Source: an uncultured Eubacteriales bacterium
Lineage (GTDB): Bacteria > Bacillota > Clostridia > Lachnospirales > Anaerotignaceae
Reading direction: 5' to 3'
Assembly: GCA_900548595.1 (NCBI GenBank)
Contig: URLB01000021.1
Coordinates: 1 to 19,552, forward strand
Length of the DNA: 19,552 bases
The position numbers were made by a program, and so were the translations under genes. Shown here one piece after another: positions 1-7,863 of the stretch (the stretch's first letter is position 1; every line of letters starts with the position of its first letter). The notes below the pieces were generated by a model. That model was given only the letters and a program-made list of their open reading frames with translations, made no database searches and was not told where the DNA came from.

Positions 1-564
1 AATAATACGGATACGGCTGTCGCTATAAACTTCGCGGAAGCTGCCTCAAAAATAGCGCCATGCTTTTATGTAAACGGAAACCACGAAGCTTCCGTCAATG
101 AATATAACGACTTTAAAAAAGCTTTAAAAAATGTCGGTATAACCGTTTTAGAGGACGATTATTCGGTAATTGATAAAAACGGTCAAAAAATATATGTTTT
201 GGGGTTATCCGATCCGAGTTTTTCCGGCGGAAGAGATATAACCGGTTCGTTAAAACATTTGAAAGAAGCGGCAGGCAGCAATTATACAATTTTGTTATCA
301 CACAGACCCGAACTGTTTGAACTGTATTCCGAATATGAGATAAATTTGGTTTTCAGCGGACATGCTCACGGCGGTCAATTCCGCCTTCCTTTTATAGGCG
401 GCCTTATTGCTCCAAATCAAGGTCTGTTTCCAAAATATGACTCCGGCTTATATACAGAAGAAACCACAAGCATGATTGTAAGCAGAGGTATCGGTAACAG
501 TATAATTCCCATAAGAATTAATAACAGACCGAATTTAGTTTTTGCAGAACTGAAATTAAAATGA
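1..564 (+). CDS. Metallophosphoesterase, C-terminal part (YkuE/YaeI-like)
   Basis: The reading frame is open from base 1 to the TGA at 562-564, so the gene starts outside the window; 187 residues are visible. Three calcineurin-type phosphoesterase metal motifs appear in order: GNHE (about residue 31 of the fragment), SHRPE (about 101) and GHAHGGQ (about 120). These supply Asn, His and Asp/His ligands to a dinuclear metal centre. The GHAHGGQ plus 'RLPFIGGLIAPNQG' arrangement is typical of the YkuE/YaeI membrane-associated branch, whose members are proposed to act on phospholipid or UDP-sugar lipid substrates; this is family knowledge, and the substrate here is not shown by the sequence. The N-terminal DxH motif and any membrane anchor lie upstream of the window. 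It is followed by an 81-base gap containing the promoter of the next gene. Confidence 0.88.
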   Translation, partial: NNTDTAVAINFAEAASKIAPCFYVNGNHEASVNEYNDFKKALKNVGITVLEDDYSVIDKNGQKIYVLGLSDPSFSGGRDITGSLKHLKEAAGSNYTILLSHRPELFELYSEYEINLVFSGHAHGGQFRLPFIGGLIAPNQGLFPKYDSGLYTEETTSMIVSRGIGNSIIPIRINNRPNLVFAELKLK

Positions 565-603
565 GTTCGATAAGTAAAATATTAGTTATTTAATCGGAAT
601 ATG

Positions 604-612
604 TGATATAAT
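604..612 (+). promoter_or_regulatory. Extended -10 promoter for the EamA gene
   Basis: The stretch TGATATAAT is a consensus TATAAT (607-612) preceded by the extended -10 dinucleotide TG. No good -35 hexamer stands 17 bases upstream (the region is TTATTT-like), which is common for extended -10 promoters. It lies in the 81-base gap after the phosphoesterase gene, about 35 bases before the Shine-Dalgarno sequence of the next gene. Confidence 0.5.
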
Positions 613-654
613 TTTTAATATGTCCACAGACAGCGTTTAAAGAAGGTGATATTA

Positions 655-1068
655 GTGTGGATAATATTTGCTTTACTGTCGGCAGTATTCGCCGCCCTGA
701 CATCTATACTCGCAAAAATAGGTATAGCAGGAGTCAATTCCAATCTTGCTACGGCAATCAGAACGGTTGTTGTTTTGGTTATGGCATGGGGTATGGTATT
801 TCTTACTCATGCTCAAAGCGGAATAAGCGAAATAGGCAGAAAAAGCTGGATTTTCCTTATTTTATCGGGATTGGCCACAGGCGCTTCTTGGCTGTGCTAC
901 TACAGAGCTTTGCAGCTTGGCGAAGCTTCTAAGGTTGTGCCTATTGACAAACTGAGTGTTGTTATTACGCTGATACTTGCTTTTATTTTTTTGCATGAGG
1001 ATTTTACTCCGAAGTCTTTGATAGGCTGTATACTTATAGGCGTCGGAACTTTAATAATGGTTGTTTAA
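655..1068 (+). CDS. Half-size EamA/DMT family transporter
   Basis: This is a 137-residue, very hydrophobic protein with a single EamA repeat. It has about four to five membrane segments, at roughly residues 2-22, 30-50, 63-85, 95-115 and 118-136. The family signatures 'SAVFAALTSILAKIGI', 'YYRALQLGEASKVVPIDKLS' and 'LHEDFTPKSLIGCILIGVG' are visible. Most drug/metabolite transporters carry two such repeats (about 290 residues); single-repeat members must pair to make a ten-helix unit, which is known for small multidrug resistance relatives and inferred here. I chose the GTG at 655 over the GTG at 646 because AAGAAGG at 640-646 lies 8 bases ahead of it. The substrate cannot be told. It appears to be transcribed alone and ends at a strong hairpin. 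Confidence 0.85.
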   Translation: MWIIFALLSAVFAALTSILAKIGIAGVNSNLATAIRTVVVLVMAWGMVFLTHAQSGISEIGRKSWIFLILSGLATGASWLCYYRALQLGEASKVVPIDKLSVVITLILAFIFLHEDFTPKSLIGCILIGVGTLIMVV

Positions 1069-1099
1069 TATTCTGTAAATTTTTTAACGTGTATAACTG

Positions 1100-1138
1100 A
1101 AATGCGGATAAAACTTAAAAGTTTTATCCGCATTTTTA
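1100..1138. terminator. Bidirectional terminator between eamA and spoVD
   Basis: A perfect 15-bp stem (1100-1114 with 1121-1135) has a 6-base loop, and its A-tract/T-tract flanks give a U-run in both directions. It sits 31 bases after the EamA stop codon and immediately after the spoVD stop codon (1139-1141), so it can end both convergent transcripts. It also marks the end of the division cluster in this genome segment. Confidence 0.88.
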
Positions 1139-3481
1139 TCATGAAACTACTTTTCCGGTTTTTGATTTAGTTGTAGGTATCACATTTTTAGTCGAAGGAG
1201 TTGCGGCTGCTTCTGTCGGTTGGCTTTCCCCATTCTGCTCTGTGCTTTGAGTTTGCGTCTCAGCGCTTCCTTCTTTAACTTCAAATGTAAGCGTAACATC
1301 GCTTCCTTTTACAACATACTCTCCTTTTTTAGGATTCTGGTTTACAACAACTCCCTTTTCATCGCCTTCAACAACAGCCGATAAACCCGAATTCATTATT
1401 TCCTGTACCGCCTCGTCATAGGTCAATCCCAATACGCTGGGCGTCTGAGTCATATTATCATCATTTTCGCCTTTGGTAACATACATAATTATTGTAGACC
1501 ATTCCTCAACTTCCGTACCTGCATGGGGCGCACTGCTTGTAACCACGCTTCCCTCTCCGACAATTTGATAATTGAGATTTTTCATGTCCATATATGTTAT
1601 TGCTTCGTTTGTAGTATATTGCGTAAGGTCATCTAAAACTACAGTTCCTTTTTCCGCATTAACAGACTCGTCTACATTTTCGGTTTTCTGTATACCGAGG
1701 TATTTTATAATGTTTTCCAAAAGTCCCTTAAGCATAGGGGCTGCCGACGTGGAACCCTCTGTATACACCGAAGGTCTGTCAAGTATTGCTATTGCTATTA
1801 TTTCCGGATTATCAGCGGGAAGAAAACCTACGAATGTTACGGTATACTTTTCCATAGAACGTACAGACTGCTGAGCAGTACCTGTTTTACCGCCGATAGC
1901 ATATCCGTCTATTTTGGCTTTTTTACCTGTACCGCTGTCAATAACCGTTCTCAAATATCCTCTTACAGTATTGCTTGTTTCTTCGCTTATAACCTTTCTT
2001 ACAAGCGTAGGCGTCTTTTCATATGCTATTTCTCCGTCAGAATCTATAACTTTTGAAACAACATAAGGCTGCATAAGATTTCCGCCGTTTATAACAGCTG
2101 AAAATGCAGTAAGAACTTGGATAGCCGTACAGTTAAATGACTGACCGAAGCTCATAGTCGCAAGTTCAACAGGGCCGATAGCGTTTTCCGCATACATTAT
2201 CGTTGAACCCGTACCTTCCTCGCCCGGTAAATCTATTCCCGTCAGTTCACCAAAACCGAAATCTTTCTGATATTTATAGAACAGGCTTCTGCCCATTTTT
2301 TCTCCTATATCCATCATTGCGACGTTGCACGAATTTGCAAGAACATCTTCCAAAGTTTCGGTTCCATGACCGGAACGCTGCCAACATCCTATAGTTTTAT
2401 CGTAAACTGTTTTCTTTCCGTTACATACATAAGTATCTGTTTCGGAAATAATACCTTCCTCAAGGGCAGCTGCAACAACCATCGGTTTAAATATGGAACC
2501 TGGCTCAAACGTATTGGAAATGTTAAAATTACGCCAGCTTTTCATAAGATATTCAAGCTGCTCCTCGTTTGTCATTGCGTCCCAGCTTGCTTTAAACTCA
2601 TCGCTTGTATTAACGGTCGTTGGGTCTGAAGGGCTATTGGCATTAAATGACGGAGAATCCGCCATAGCGTATACTTCACCCGTATTCGGATTCATAACCA
2701 ATACTGCGGCGTGTTCCGGACTGTACTCCTCAACCGCCTTTGCTACAGCCTGTTCCGCATACTGCTGAATATTATAGTCCAAAGTCGTTACAACGGTAGA
2801 TCCGTCCTTTGCGTCAATTGTTTGTACAACAGCCGACGAACTGCCGTCATACGTTTTAAACTCTCTTCCGTTTACACCAGAAAGAACCGTATTATATTCG
2901 TTTTCCAGTCCCCACGAGCTATCTCCTCTTATAAAACCGATAACGTCCGACGCTACCGTTCCCAGAGGATAACTTCTTTTTGTATCCGCTCCGAATACAA
3001 CGCCCTTTAAGCCGAGAGCTTCTATTTCCTCTTTTTGTTCTCTTGTAAGCTTTTTCGCCAACACTTTCCAATGCGTATCTGCCGCAGGTACTCCGTTTGC
3101 GTCAACTGTGATATATGATTTTAAAGTTGCATAATCAAGGTTAAGATAATCTATTCCGGCAAGCGTAGAGATCGTTTTTTCCTGCTCTGCGCTGTCATAG
3201 TATTTTACCAATACCCTGACATCAAGCGCCAAGTCATAAACACGTGTTGATACTGCAAACGCCTGATTGTTTCTGTCAACTATCGAACCCCTGTTGGCAA
3301 CAATCGTATTATCAAAGTCCTCTGTCTGCTGTGTTTTTGCTATCCCCTCGTACTCTTCTCCTTTTACTACTTTAAGATAGGCTATTCTGCCTATAAGAAG
3401 AGCCAAAATACCTGTCATAATAAAAAGGACAAGCCTTTGTCGGATTATCCTTTTATTATAAATTCGTCTTTTCTTACTCAA
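1139..3481 (-). CDS. spoVD: Class B penicillin-binding protein, SpoVD/PBP2B type with two PASTA domains
   Basis: This 780-residue septal transpeptidase cross-links peptidoglycan outside the membrane. It has a basic N-terminus, one membrane anchor (about residues 15-36), a PBP dimerisation region (about 55-225) and a transpeptidase domain (about 255-590). The catalytic motifs are complete: S329-I-F-K332, S384-C-N386 and K532-T-G534. Two C-terminal PASTA domains follow (about 613-671 and 675-736), then a Gln/Thr/Ser-rich tail of about 44 residues. The start is a TTG at 3481; a stop lies two codons upstream, and GGAA stretches precede it. B. subtilis SpoVD carries one PASTA domain and PBP2B two, so whether this enzyme serves vegetative septation, spore cortex or both cannot be decided. 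It is last in the mraZ-rsmH-ftsL-spoVD block, 19 bases after ftsL. Confidence 0.93.
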   Translation of the reverse strand: MSKKRRIYNKRIIRQRLVLFIMTGILALLIGRIAYLKVVKGEEYEGIAKTQQTEDFDNTIVANRGSIVDRNNQAFAVSTRVYDLALDVRVLVKYYDSAEQEKTISTLAGIDYLNLDYATLKSYITVDANGVPAADTHWKVLAKKLTREQKEEIEALGLKGVVFGADTKRSYPLGTVASDVIGFIRGDSSWGLENEYNTVLSGVNGREFKTYDGSSSAVVQTIDAKDGSTVVTTLDYNIQQYAEQAVAKAVEEYSPEHAAVLVMNPNTGEVYAMADSPSFNANSPSDPTTVNTSDEFKASWDAMTNEEQLEYLMKSWRNFNISNTFEPGSIFKPMVVAAALEEGIISETDTYVCNGKKTVYDKTIGCWQRSGHGTETLEDVLANSCNVAMMDIGEKMGRSLFYKYQKDFGFGELTGIDLPGEEGTGSTIMYAENAIGPVELATMSFGQSFNCTAIQVLTAFSAVINGGNLMQPYVVSKVIDSDGEIAYEKTPTLVRKVISEETSNTVRGYLRTVIDSGTGKKAKIDGYAIGGKTGTAQQSVRSMEKYTVTFVGFLPADNPEIIAIAILDRPSVYTEGSTSAAPMLKGLLENIIKYLGIQKTENVDESVNAEKGTVVLDDLTQYTTNEAITYMDMKNLNYQIVGEGSVVTSSAPHAGTEVEEWSTIIMYVTKGENDDNMTQTPSVLGLTYDEAVQEIMNSGLSAVVEGDEKGVVVNQNPKKGEYVVKGSDVTLTFEVKEGSAETQTQSTEQNGESQPTEAAATPSTKNVIPTTKSKTGKVVS

Positions 3482-3500
3482 TACTCATCATTCCGTTTCC

Positions 3501-4064
3501 TTAATTGCTTTTGAAGAAAAATTCTTTCAAAAGTTCGGCGTTTACTTCCGGCATTTCATTTTTGCTTTCATTATACTGTACTGTATAACTCTGTTCCGGA
3601 ACGCTTATTGTTTTAATCTGATATTCCTGAGGTTCTGTCATTCCTAAATCGTTTACCGCTCTTTCCTCTATGTAGTCAAGATTGATAGTATCGCTTATTT
3701 CCGAAGCCAATACAATATTTTCATTCTGAATTGTGTTTAATTCTTCCTTAAGTTCCGTAATGCGGTAACGCATTTCCGTAACCGAAGAAACAGCTGTTAT
3801 TGTAAGAACGCAGCCGAAAAAGAATACGCCCGACGCGGCAATAAGCTGTACTGAACGAAGTATATTAAGCCTTCTTTCGTTTCTCACCCTAACTGCATGT
3901 TTTCTTCTTTTTTCTTCTTCAAGAGCAATTCTTTGTTCTTCTTTTCTTCTTTTTTCAAAGTCTATTTCATAAGCGGCTGAACCATAGTTATATGTACCGT
4001 AGTCATTATAACGTTTTCCCTTTGTATAGTCCATAAAAGAAATTTCATTTCCTGAATATACCAT
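3501..4064 (-). CDS. ftsL: Cell division protein FtsL-like, bitopic septum protein
   Basis: The 187-residue product has a long charged cytoplasmic part (1-70, with an Arg/Lys/Glu-rich stretch at about 38-68). One membrane helix follows at about 70-92 ('SVQLIAASGVFFFGCVLT'), then a predicted coiled coil (about 93-125) and the FtsL/DivIC-like ending 'DYIEERAVNDLGMTEPQEYQI'. FtsL proteins bind DivIC and DivIB and activate FtsW and the septal PBP; here the partner would be the PBP encoded just downstream. Sequence similarity in this family is weak, so the call leans on topology and position between rsmH and spoVD, which is the conserved place of ftsL. The ATG at 4064 has GGGAG about 10 bases upstream; an internal Met at codon 11 is a less likely start. 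The N-terminal tail is longer than in B. subtilis FtsL (about 117 residues in total). Confidence 0.85.
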   Translation of the reverse strand: MVYSGNEISFMDYTKGKRYNDYGTYNYGSAAYEIDFEKRRKEEQRIALEEEKRRKHAVRVRNERRLNILRSVQLIAASGVFFFGCVLTITAVSSVTEMRYRITELKEELNTIQNENIVLASEISDTINLDYIEERAVNDLGMTEPQEYQIKTISVPEQSYTVQYNESKNEMPEVNAELLKEFFFKSN

Positions 4065-4085
4065 TTATTCCGCTCTCCCTATAGG

Positions 4086-5021
4086 TTATATTTTTTGCAT
4101 AATTCTAAGCTTTGCACTTCTTGCCCTCGGGTTAAATTCCAGTTCTTCTTTTGAGGGCAGTATCGGTTTTCTTGTTATCACTTTACCGTCTGCTGTTTTT
4201 CCGCATACGCACACAGGAAATTCCGGCGGACACGTACATGGATTTTCATGTCTTCTCATGGCGTTTTTTATTATTCTGTCTTCAAGCGAATGGAATGTTA
4301 TTATACATATTCTTCCGCCCTCATTAAGTTTTTCCGTAATGCTGTCAACAGTCCTGTCAAGTATGGCAAGTTCTCCGTTAACTTCAATTCTTATGGCCTG
4401 AAACGTACGTTTTGCCGGATGCGGACCGTCGCGCCTCGCGCCTTTAGGAACTGCTTTTTTTATAATTTCCACCAGTTCTCCCGTCGTTTCTATAGGTTTA
4501 TTCTTTCTTTCCTCAACAATAAACTGAGCTATTCTTTTAGCCCATTTTTCTTCACCGTATTTAAAAATAATATCATTAAGTTCTTTTTCTGTTTTTTCAT
4601 TTACAACGTTCCAAGCCGAATAGTCGGCCTGCCTGTCCATTCTCATATCAAGCGGAGCGTCCTGCATATAGGAAAAACCTCTTTCCGCCTCGTCAAGCTG
4701 ATGGCTGGAAACTCCCAAATCTAAAATAAGCCCGTCTATTTTGTCAACGCCGAGTTTGTCCAGTATCTCTGCGGCATTATAAAAGTTACCGTGTACTGCG
4801 CTAAATCTGTCCGAATAGTCTTTAAGTCTTTCCGTGGCTGCCTCAATGGCGTCGGTATCACGGTCTATTCCGTACAAATGTCCTCCTTTGTTAAGCCTTT
4901 TTGCTATTTCCAGGCTATGCCCCCCGCCGCCTAACGTTCCGTCGACATATATGCCGTCCGGTTTAATATTTAATCCGTCTACAGCTTCATGCAGAAGAAC
5001 CGACACATGATTAAACTCCAC
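4086..5021 (-). CDS. rsmH: 16S rRNA (cytosine-1402-N4)-methyltransferase
   Basis: The 311-residue product is the full length expected for RsmH (MraW), the SAM-dependent enzyme that N4-methylates C1402 in the ribosomal P site. Visible are the SAM-binding loop '[10 protein letters not shown]' (27-36), 'GIDRDTDAI' (51-59), '[18 protein letters not shown]' and '[14 protein letters not shown]', all strongly conserved in the family. Near the C-terminus '[13 protein letters not shown]' is the cysteine-rich segment common in clostridial copies. The start is a GTG at 5021, supported by AGGAG about 8 to 10 bases upstream that overlaps the end of mraZ. The spacing of 18 bases after mraZ and 21 bases before ftsL indicates one operon. 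Confidence 0.97.
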   Translation of the reverse strand: MEFNHVSVLLHEAVDGLNIKPDGIYVDGTLGGGGHSLEIAKRLNKGGHLYGIDRDTDAIEAATERLKDYSDRFSAVHGNFYNAAEILDKLGVDKIDGLILDLGVSSHQLDEAERGFSYMQDAPLDMRMDRQADYSAWNVVNEKTEKELNDIIFKYGEEKWAKRIAQFIVEERKNKPIETTGELVEIIKKAVPKGARRDGPHPAKRTFQAIRIEVNGELAILDRTVDSITEKLNEGGRICIITFHSLEDRIIKNAMRRHENPCTCPPEFPVCVCGKTADGKVITRKPILPSKEELEFNPRARSAKLRIMQKI

Positions 5022-5039
5022 TTACGACCACTCCTAAAT

Positions 5040-5468
5040 TTATATTCCGAACAATCCCATTGATTCGACAATACTGTCGTCAAGTTTATCGGGATCACAT
5101 TCCGTATCCCACTTATCTTTACCCCAAACCTCTATACGAGTTCCTACTCCTGCCGATACGACTTCTTTAACCAGTCCGGCATAATTACGCAAACTCTGAG
5201 GGATTATTATTCTTCCCTGATTATCAACATCACATTCAACAGCCCCCGAAAGGAAAAATCTTGTGAATCGGCGAGCGTCTGCGTTTGCCAACGGAAGTTC
5301 TCTCAGTTTTGCCTCAAAAGCCTCCCATTCAGTCCTTGGATATATATACAGACATCTGTCTATACCTTTGGTTACGATGAAATGTTCTCCGAGTCCTTCT
5401 CGGAATTTGGCAGGCACAATAAGTCTGCCCTTTGCGTCCAGACTATGTGAATACTCGCCTATAAACAT
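5040..5468 (-). CDS. mraZ: Transcriptional regulator MraZ
   Basis: The 142-residue product has the two AbrB-like half-domains that define MraZ: '[16 protein letters not shown]' at 11-26 and '[16 protein letters not shown]' at 82-97, each with the Gly-Arg and Arg residues that contact DNA. MraZ forms ring-shaped oligomers and binds short direct repeats in its own promoter, usually repressing the division cluster. A very strong Shine-Dalgarno (GGAGGTG) lies 7 bases before the ATG at 5468. It is the first gene of the cluster, and the repeats it should bind are visible immediately upstream at 5519-5565. Confidence 0.97.
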   Translation of the reverse strand: MFIGEYSHSLDAKGRLIVPAKFREGLGEHFIVTKGIDRCLYIYPRTEWEAFEAKLRELPLANADARRFTRFFLSGAVECDVDNQGRIIIPQSLRNYAGLVKEVVSAGVGTRIEVWGKDKWDTECDPDKLDDSIVESMGLFGI

Positions 5469-5518
5469 TTCATCTCACCTCCCGGTTTTATAATTTGGCA
5501 CAATCATGCCAAAACAAT

Positions 5519-5565
5519 TCACTTTTGCTCTACTTTCTACCACTTAACACCACTTATCACCATTA
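5519..5565 (-). promoter_or_regulatory. MraZ operator: five repeats at 10-bp steps
   Basis: Read on the minus strand, the units TAATGGT (5565-5559), AAGTGGT (5555-5549), AAGTGGT (5545-5539), AAGTAGA (5535-5529) and the offset AAAGTGA (5525-5519) follow each other at 10-base steps. MraZ sites described in other bacteria are direct GTG-containing repeats spaced about one helical turn, such as the AAAGTG boxes of Mollicutes and the TGGGN repeats of E. coli. The first unit touches the -10 element and the rest lie around the expected transcription start, a good position for autorepression. The assignment to MraZ is inferred from pattern and position. Confidence 0.8.
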
Positions 5566-5590
5566 TAAAGAATATTTATGTAAATTACAA
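5562..5590 (-). promoter_or_regulatory. Promoter of the mraZ operon
   Basis: On the minus strand TTGTAA (5590-5585) is followed after 17 bases by a consensus TATAAT (5567-5562). Transcription would begin near 5555, inside the MraZ repeat array, leaving an untranslated leader of about 87 bases. Confidence 0.75.
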
Positions 5591-5614
5591 TACTAAGTAA
5601 ATTATTTTTTGGAT

Positions 5615-5644
5615 AAAAAAAACAGCCCCTAAAAGCTGTTTTTT
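5615..5644 (-). terminator. Terminator after lgt
   Basis: A 10-bp stem (5617-5626 with 5635-5644) with an 8-base loop is followed on the minus strand by a run of six or more T. It lies 31 bases after the lgt stop codon and upstream of the mraZ promoter, so it separates the two same-strand transcription units. Confidence 0.8.
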
Positions 5645-5675
5645 AGTCATATTTGAATTCGATATTTTACTTGAT

Positions 5676-6551
5676 TTAGCCCTTATTTTCTTCGGTATTC
5701 ACCGCATTTTTTCTTCTAAACCATATTACCATAACTATGCCTGCCGCAATCATAAGCGCACTGAGCGCCTGGCTTACCCTTATGCCGCTTCCGAACAGAT
5801 ACAGGCTGTCGGTTCTCAGACCTTCTATCCACAATCTTCCTATTCCGTAAAGAATCAGATACCATGCAAATATTCCCTGTTTAAATTTTCCGCTCTTTCT
5901 TAAAATAATCAGAAGCACAAATACTCCTATATTCCACAACGATTCATATAAAAATGTAGGATGAACCTGTATATACTCTACTCCACCGGAAACAATAGTA
6001 TTTTGAAGTATATCTTCGGTTAAATTTGATGGTGAGACCTGCGACAGTTTATATCTCATTGCAAATAAGCCGTCGGTAAATCCTCCGAATGCCTCTCTGT
6101 TAAAAAAATTTCCCCATCTTCCTATAGCCTGTCCCAACGGAACCGAAGGAATCATAATATCCGCCATATCCCAAAAATTGAGTTTTCTTTTTTTAACATA
6201 AAAAATACCGAAAATAACAGCCGCTATTATTCCTCCGTATATGGCAAGTCCGCCTTCACGAAGATTAAATATATCCATGGGGTTATCCTTATACATATCC
6301 CAGCTGAATATAACATAATACAGTCTGGCGCCTATTATGCAAAATATAACGCCATACAGCATAAAATCAAGTATATCGTCCGGATTTCCGCCTATTTTTT
6401 TCATATAACGCATAGCGAGATATGTTCCCAGGATTATTGCCGCTCCTATAAAAATCCCATACCAATATACATCCAGTCCGAAAATCGTAAAAGCTACTCT
6501 GCCCAGTTTATCTATCTCAATACCGAGATTGGGAAACCATATTTCAGGCAT
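5676..6551 (-). CDS. lgt: Prolipoprotein diacylglyceryl transferase
   Basis: Lgt moves diacylglycerol from phosphatidylglycerol to the lipobox cysteine of preprolipoproteins, the first step of lipoprotein maturation, in the cytoplasmic membrane. The 291-residue multi-helix protein shows 'GARLYYV', 'REGGLAIYGG', the Lgt signature 'GQAIGRWGNFFNREAFG', 'HPTFLYES' and 'YGIGRLWIEGLRTDSL', with the conserved Arg of GRWGN. The start is the ATG at 6551, preceded by GGAGG with a 7-base gap; the frame stays open to a methionine 14 codons further up, but that one lacks a ribosome binding site. It lies 67 bases after ymfH and has its own promoter in that gap. Confidence 0.97.
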   Translation of the reverse strand: MPEIWFPNLGIEIDKLGRVAFTIFGLDVYWYGIFIGAAIILGTYLAMRYMKKIGGNPDDILDFMLYGVIFCIIGARLYYVIFSWDMYKDNPMDIFNLREGGLAIYGGIIAAVIFGIFYVKKRKLNFWDMADIMIPSVPLGQAIGRWGNFFNREAFGGFTDGLFAMRYKLSQVSPSNLTEDILQNTIVSGGVEYIQVHPTFLYESLWNIGVFVLLIILRKSGKFKQGIFAWYLILYGIGRLWIEGLRTDSLYLFGSGIRVSQALSALMIAAGIVMVIWFRRKNAVNTEENKG

Positions 6552-6583
6552 ATCAAAACCTCCATAAAAAATTATTATGGAAC

Positions 6584-6612
6584 ATTCTATCACAGCATAA
6601 TTTTTATATCAA
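6584..6612 (-). promoter_or_regulatory. lgt promoter
   Basis: On the minus strand TTGATA (6612-6607) and TAGAAT (6589-6584) are 17 bases apart, and the -10 has the extended TG one base upstream. It lies in the 67-base gap between ymfH and lgt. No terminator is seen in the gap, so lgt may also be read through from ymfH. Confidence 0.65.
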
Positions 6613-6618
6613 GATAAT

Positions 6619-7848
6619 TTACTCTCCGTTTGCTACACATATCCCTGCATTTGTCCCTATTGAAGAAATATCATAGTCTTCATATTTTAAATTCCTTACT
6701 GTTTTTGCCGTCTCTGCCAAGCTTTTTTCTCTAAACTCCGCCTGCGTCATAACGGCCTGTTCACAGTCATCCGCCATTTTAATAAACTCTCCTGAAAGTT
6801 TTTTTCTAAGCCTTTCAAAAGTACGTCTGTCTACGCCTCTTGATTTTATATCAATGACTGTGTTCTGCACTGCTTCAACAGCTTTTTTAGGTTCAGTTGC
6901 TATTCCGCTCACCGACATATATGCTAATCCTTTATGCTCATAAATCTCAACTGACGGAACATCGCTCATTATTCCCTCATCAGAAAGCATTTTAAACATT
7001 CCGGAACTTTCTCCGAACATGGCCTCTGCCGCAAGTTTAAGTGAAAAAATATTTTCAGTTCTATTTCCGTTAATATTAATCGGATAAACCAAACTGAATC
7101 TCGGAACCTTTATATCCATATTGATTTCGGTAAATCCTCCGACAGGCTCTGTATCCATATAAGCTGTTTTTGCAGTTTGTACGGTAGCTCCTCCTAGTAT
7201 TTTATCAGCCTCTGTCATAATCTCGTCTGCACATACGTCTCCGCCACATATTATCGTCATATTTTCGGGTGTGTAAAACGCTTTGTGGCAGGCGTAAAGT
7301 ATATCCGCATTTATTTTTTCTACACTTTCGGCGCTGCCGGCTATTTCCTGTGCCATGGGACTTTCCGGCCATAAATTTTTTAAAGCCGTAAAAAATGTCT
7401 TCCATTCCGGCTCATCATCATACATGGCTATTTCATTTTTAATTATACTCTTTTCATTTTCCACGCTGGTTTTCTCAAAATACGGAGTTTCTACAAAATC
7501 CAATAAAGCTCGAAAATTTTCTATAAAATTTTCCGCTGTTTTGAAATAATATACCGTTTTTCCGCTGTCGGTAAATGCGTTCGCTTCAGCTCCCAGCTCG
7601 GCAAACCTTTCCATTATATTTCCCTCAGGCTGTTCAAACATCTGGTGTTCAAGAAAATGTGCTGTTCCATACGGTACTTTATAATATTTATTTTCATAAT
7701 AAAATTCCCTGTCAGCCGCTCCGTAACCTATTACGACAGCTCCGACGCTTATATTCCTGTTTTTGGGAATAATATAAATTTGCGCTCCGCATTTCAATCT
7801 GTGATGTATTGTCTCGCATCCGGACGGACAATTAAGCATTACGTTCAT
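6619..7848 (-). CDS. ymfH: M16 family metallopeptidase, catalytically complete (YmfH-like)
   Basis: The 409-residue product is a zinc peptidase of the pitrilysin/processing-peptidase family. The inverted zinc motif HxxEH is present as 'HFLEHQMFE' (about residues 64-72). The third ligand Glu lies in the conserved 'NEKSIIKNEIAMYDDEP' about 70 residues further on. A second M16 half-domain (about 185-400) completes the clam-shell fold. It pairs with the inactive-looking homologue encoded directly upstream (15-base gap, GGAGGT ribosome site in the gap), an arrangement well known in Firmicutes as ymfF-ymfH. Such pairs work as heterodimers in other M16 systems; some mature peptides, but no peptide precursor gene is visible here. 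The substrate is unknown. Confidence 0.93.
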   Translation of the reverse strand: MNVMLNCPSGCETIHHRLKCGAQIYIIPKNRNISVGAVVIGYGAADREFYYENKYYKVPYGTAHFLEHQMFEQPEGNIMERFAELGAEANAFTDSGKTVYYFKTAENFIENFRALLDFVETPYFEKTSVENEKSIIKNEIAMYDDEPEWKTFFTALKNLWPESPMAQEIAGSAESVEKINADILYACHKAFYTPENMTIICGGDVCADEIMTEADKILGGATVQTAKTAYMDTEPVGGFTEINMDIKVPRFSLVYPININGNRTENIFSLKLAAEAMFGESSGMFKMLSDEGIMSDVPSVEIYEHKGLAYMSVSGIATEPKKAVEAVQNTVIDIKSRGVDRRTFERLRKKLSGEFIKMADDCEQAVMTQAEFREKSLAETAKTVRNLKYEDYDISSIGTNAGICVANGE

Positions 7849-7863
7849 TTCAGTACCTCCGTA

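Noticed and set aside
3479..3490. Five-codon frame ATG ATG AGT ATT GAG TAA overlapping the TTG start of spoVD
   Set aside because: A leader peptide or coupling role was considered, but so short a frame occurs by chance easily and has no supporting feature.
4248..4724. Long open frame on the plus strand inside rsmH
   Set aside because: It is antisense to a well-supported, fully conserved gene, lacks a ribosome site and gives an aromatic-rich product of the kind that shadows produce.
5529..5565. Possible CRISPR-like or tandem repeat
   Set aside because: Units are seven bases at a 10-base step without spacers of 25-40 bases; the position at the mraZ promoter explains them as MraZ sites.
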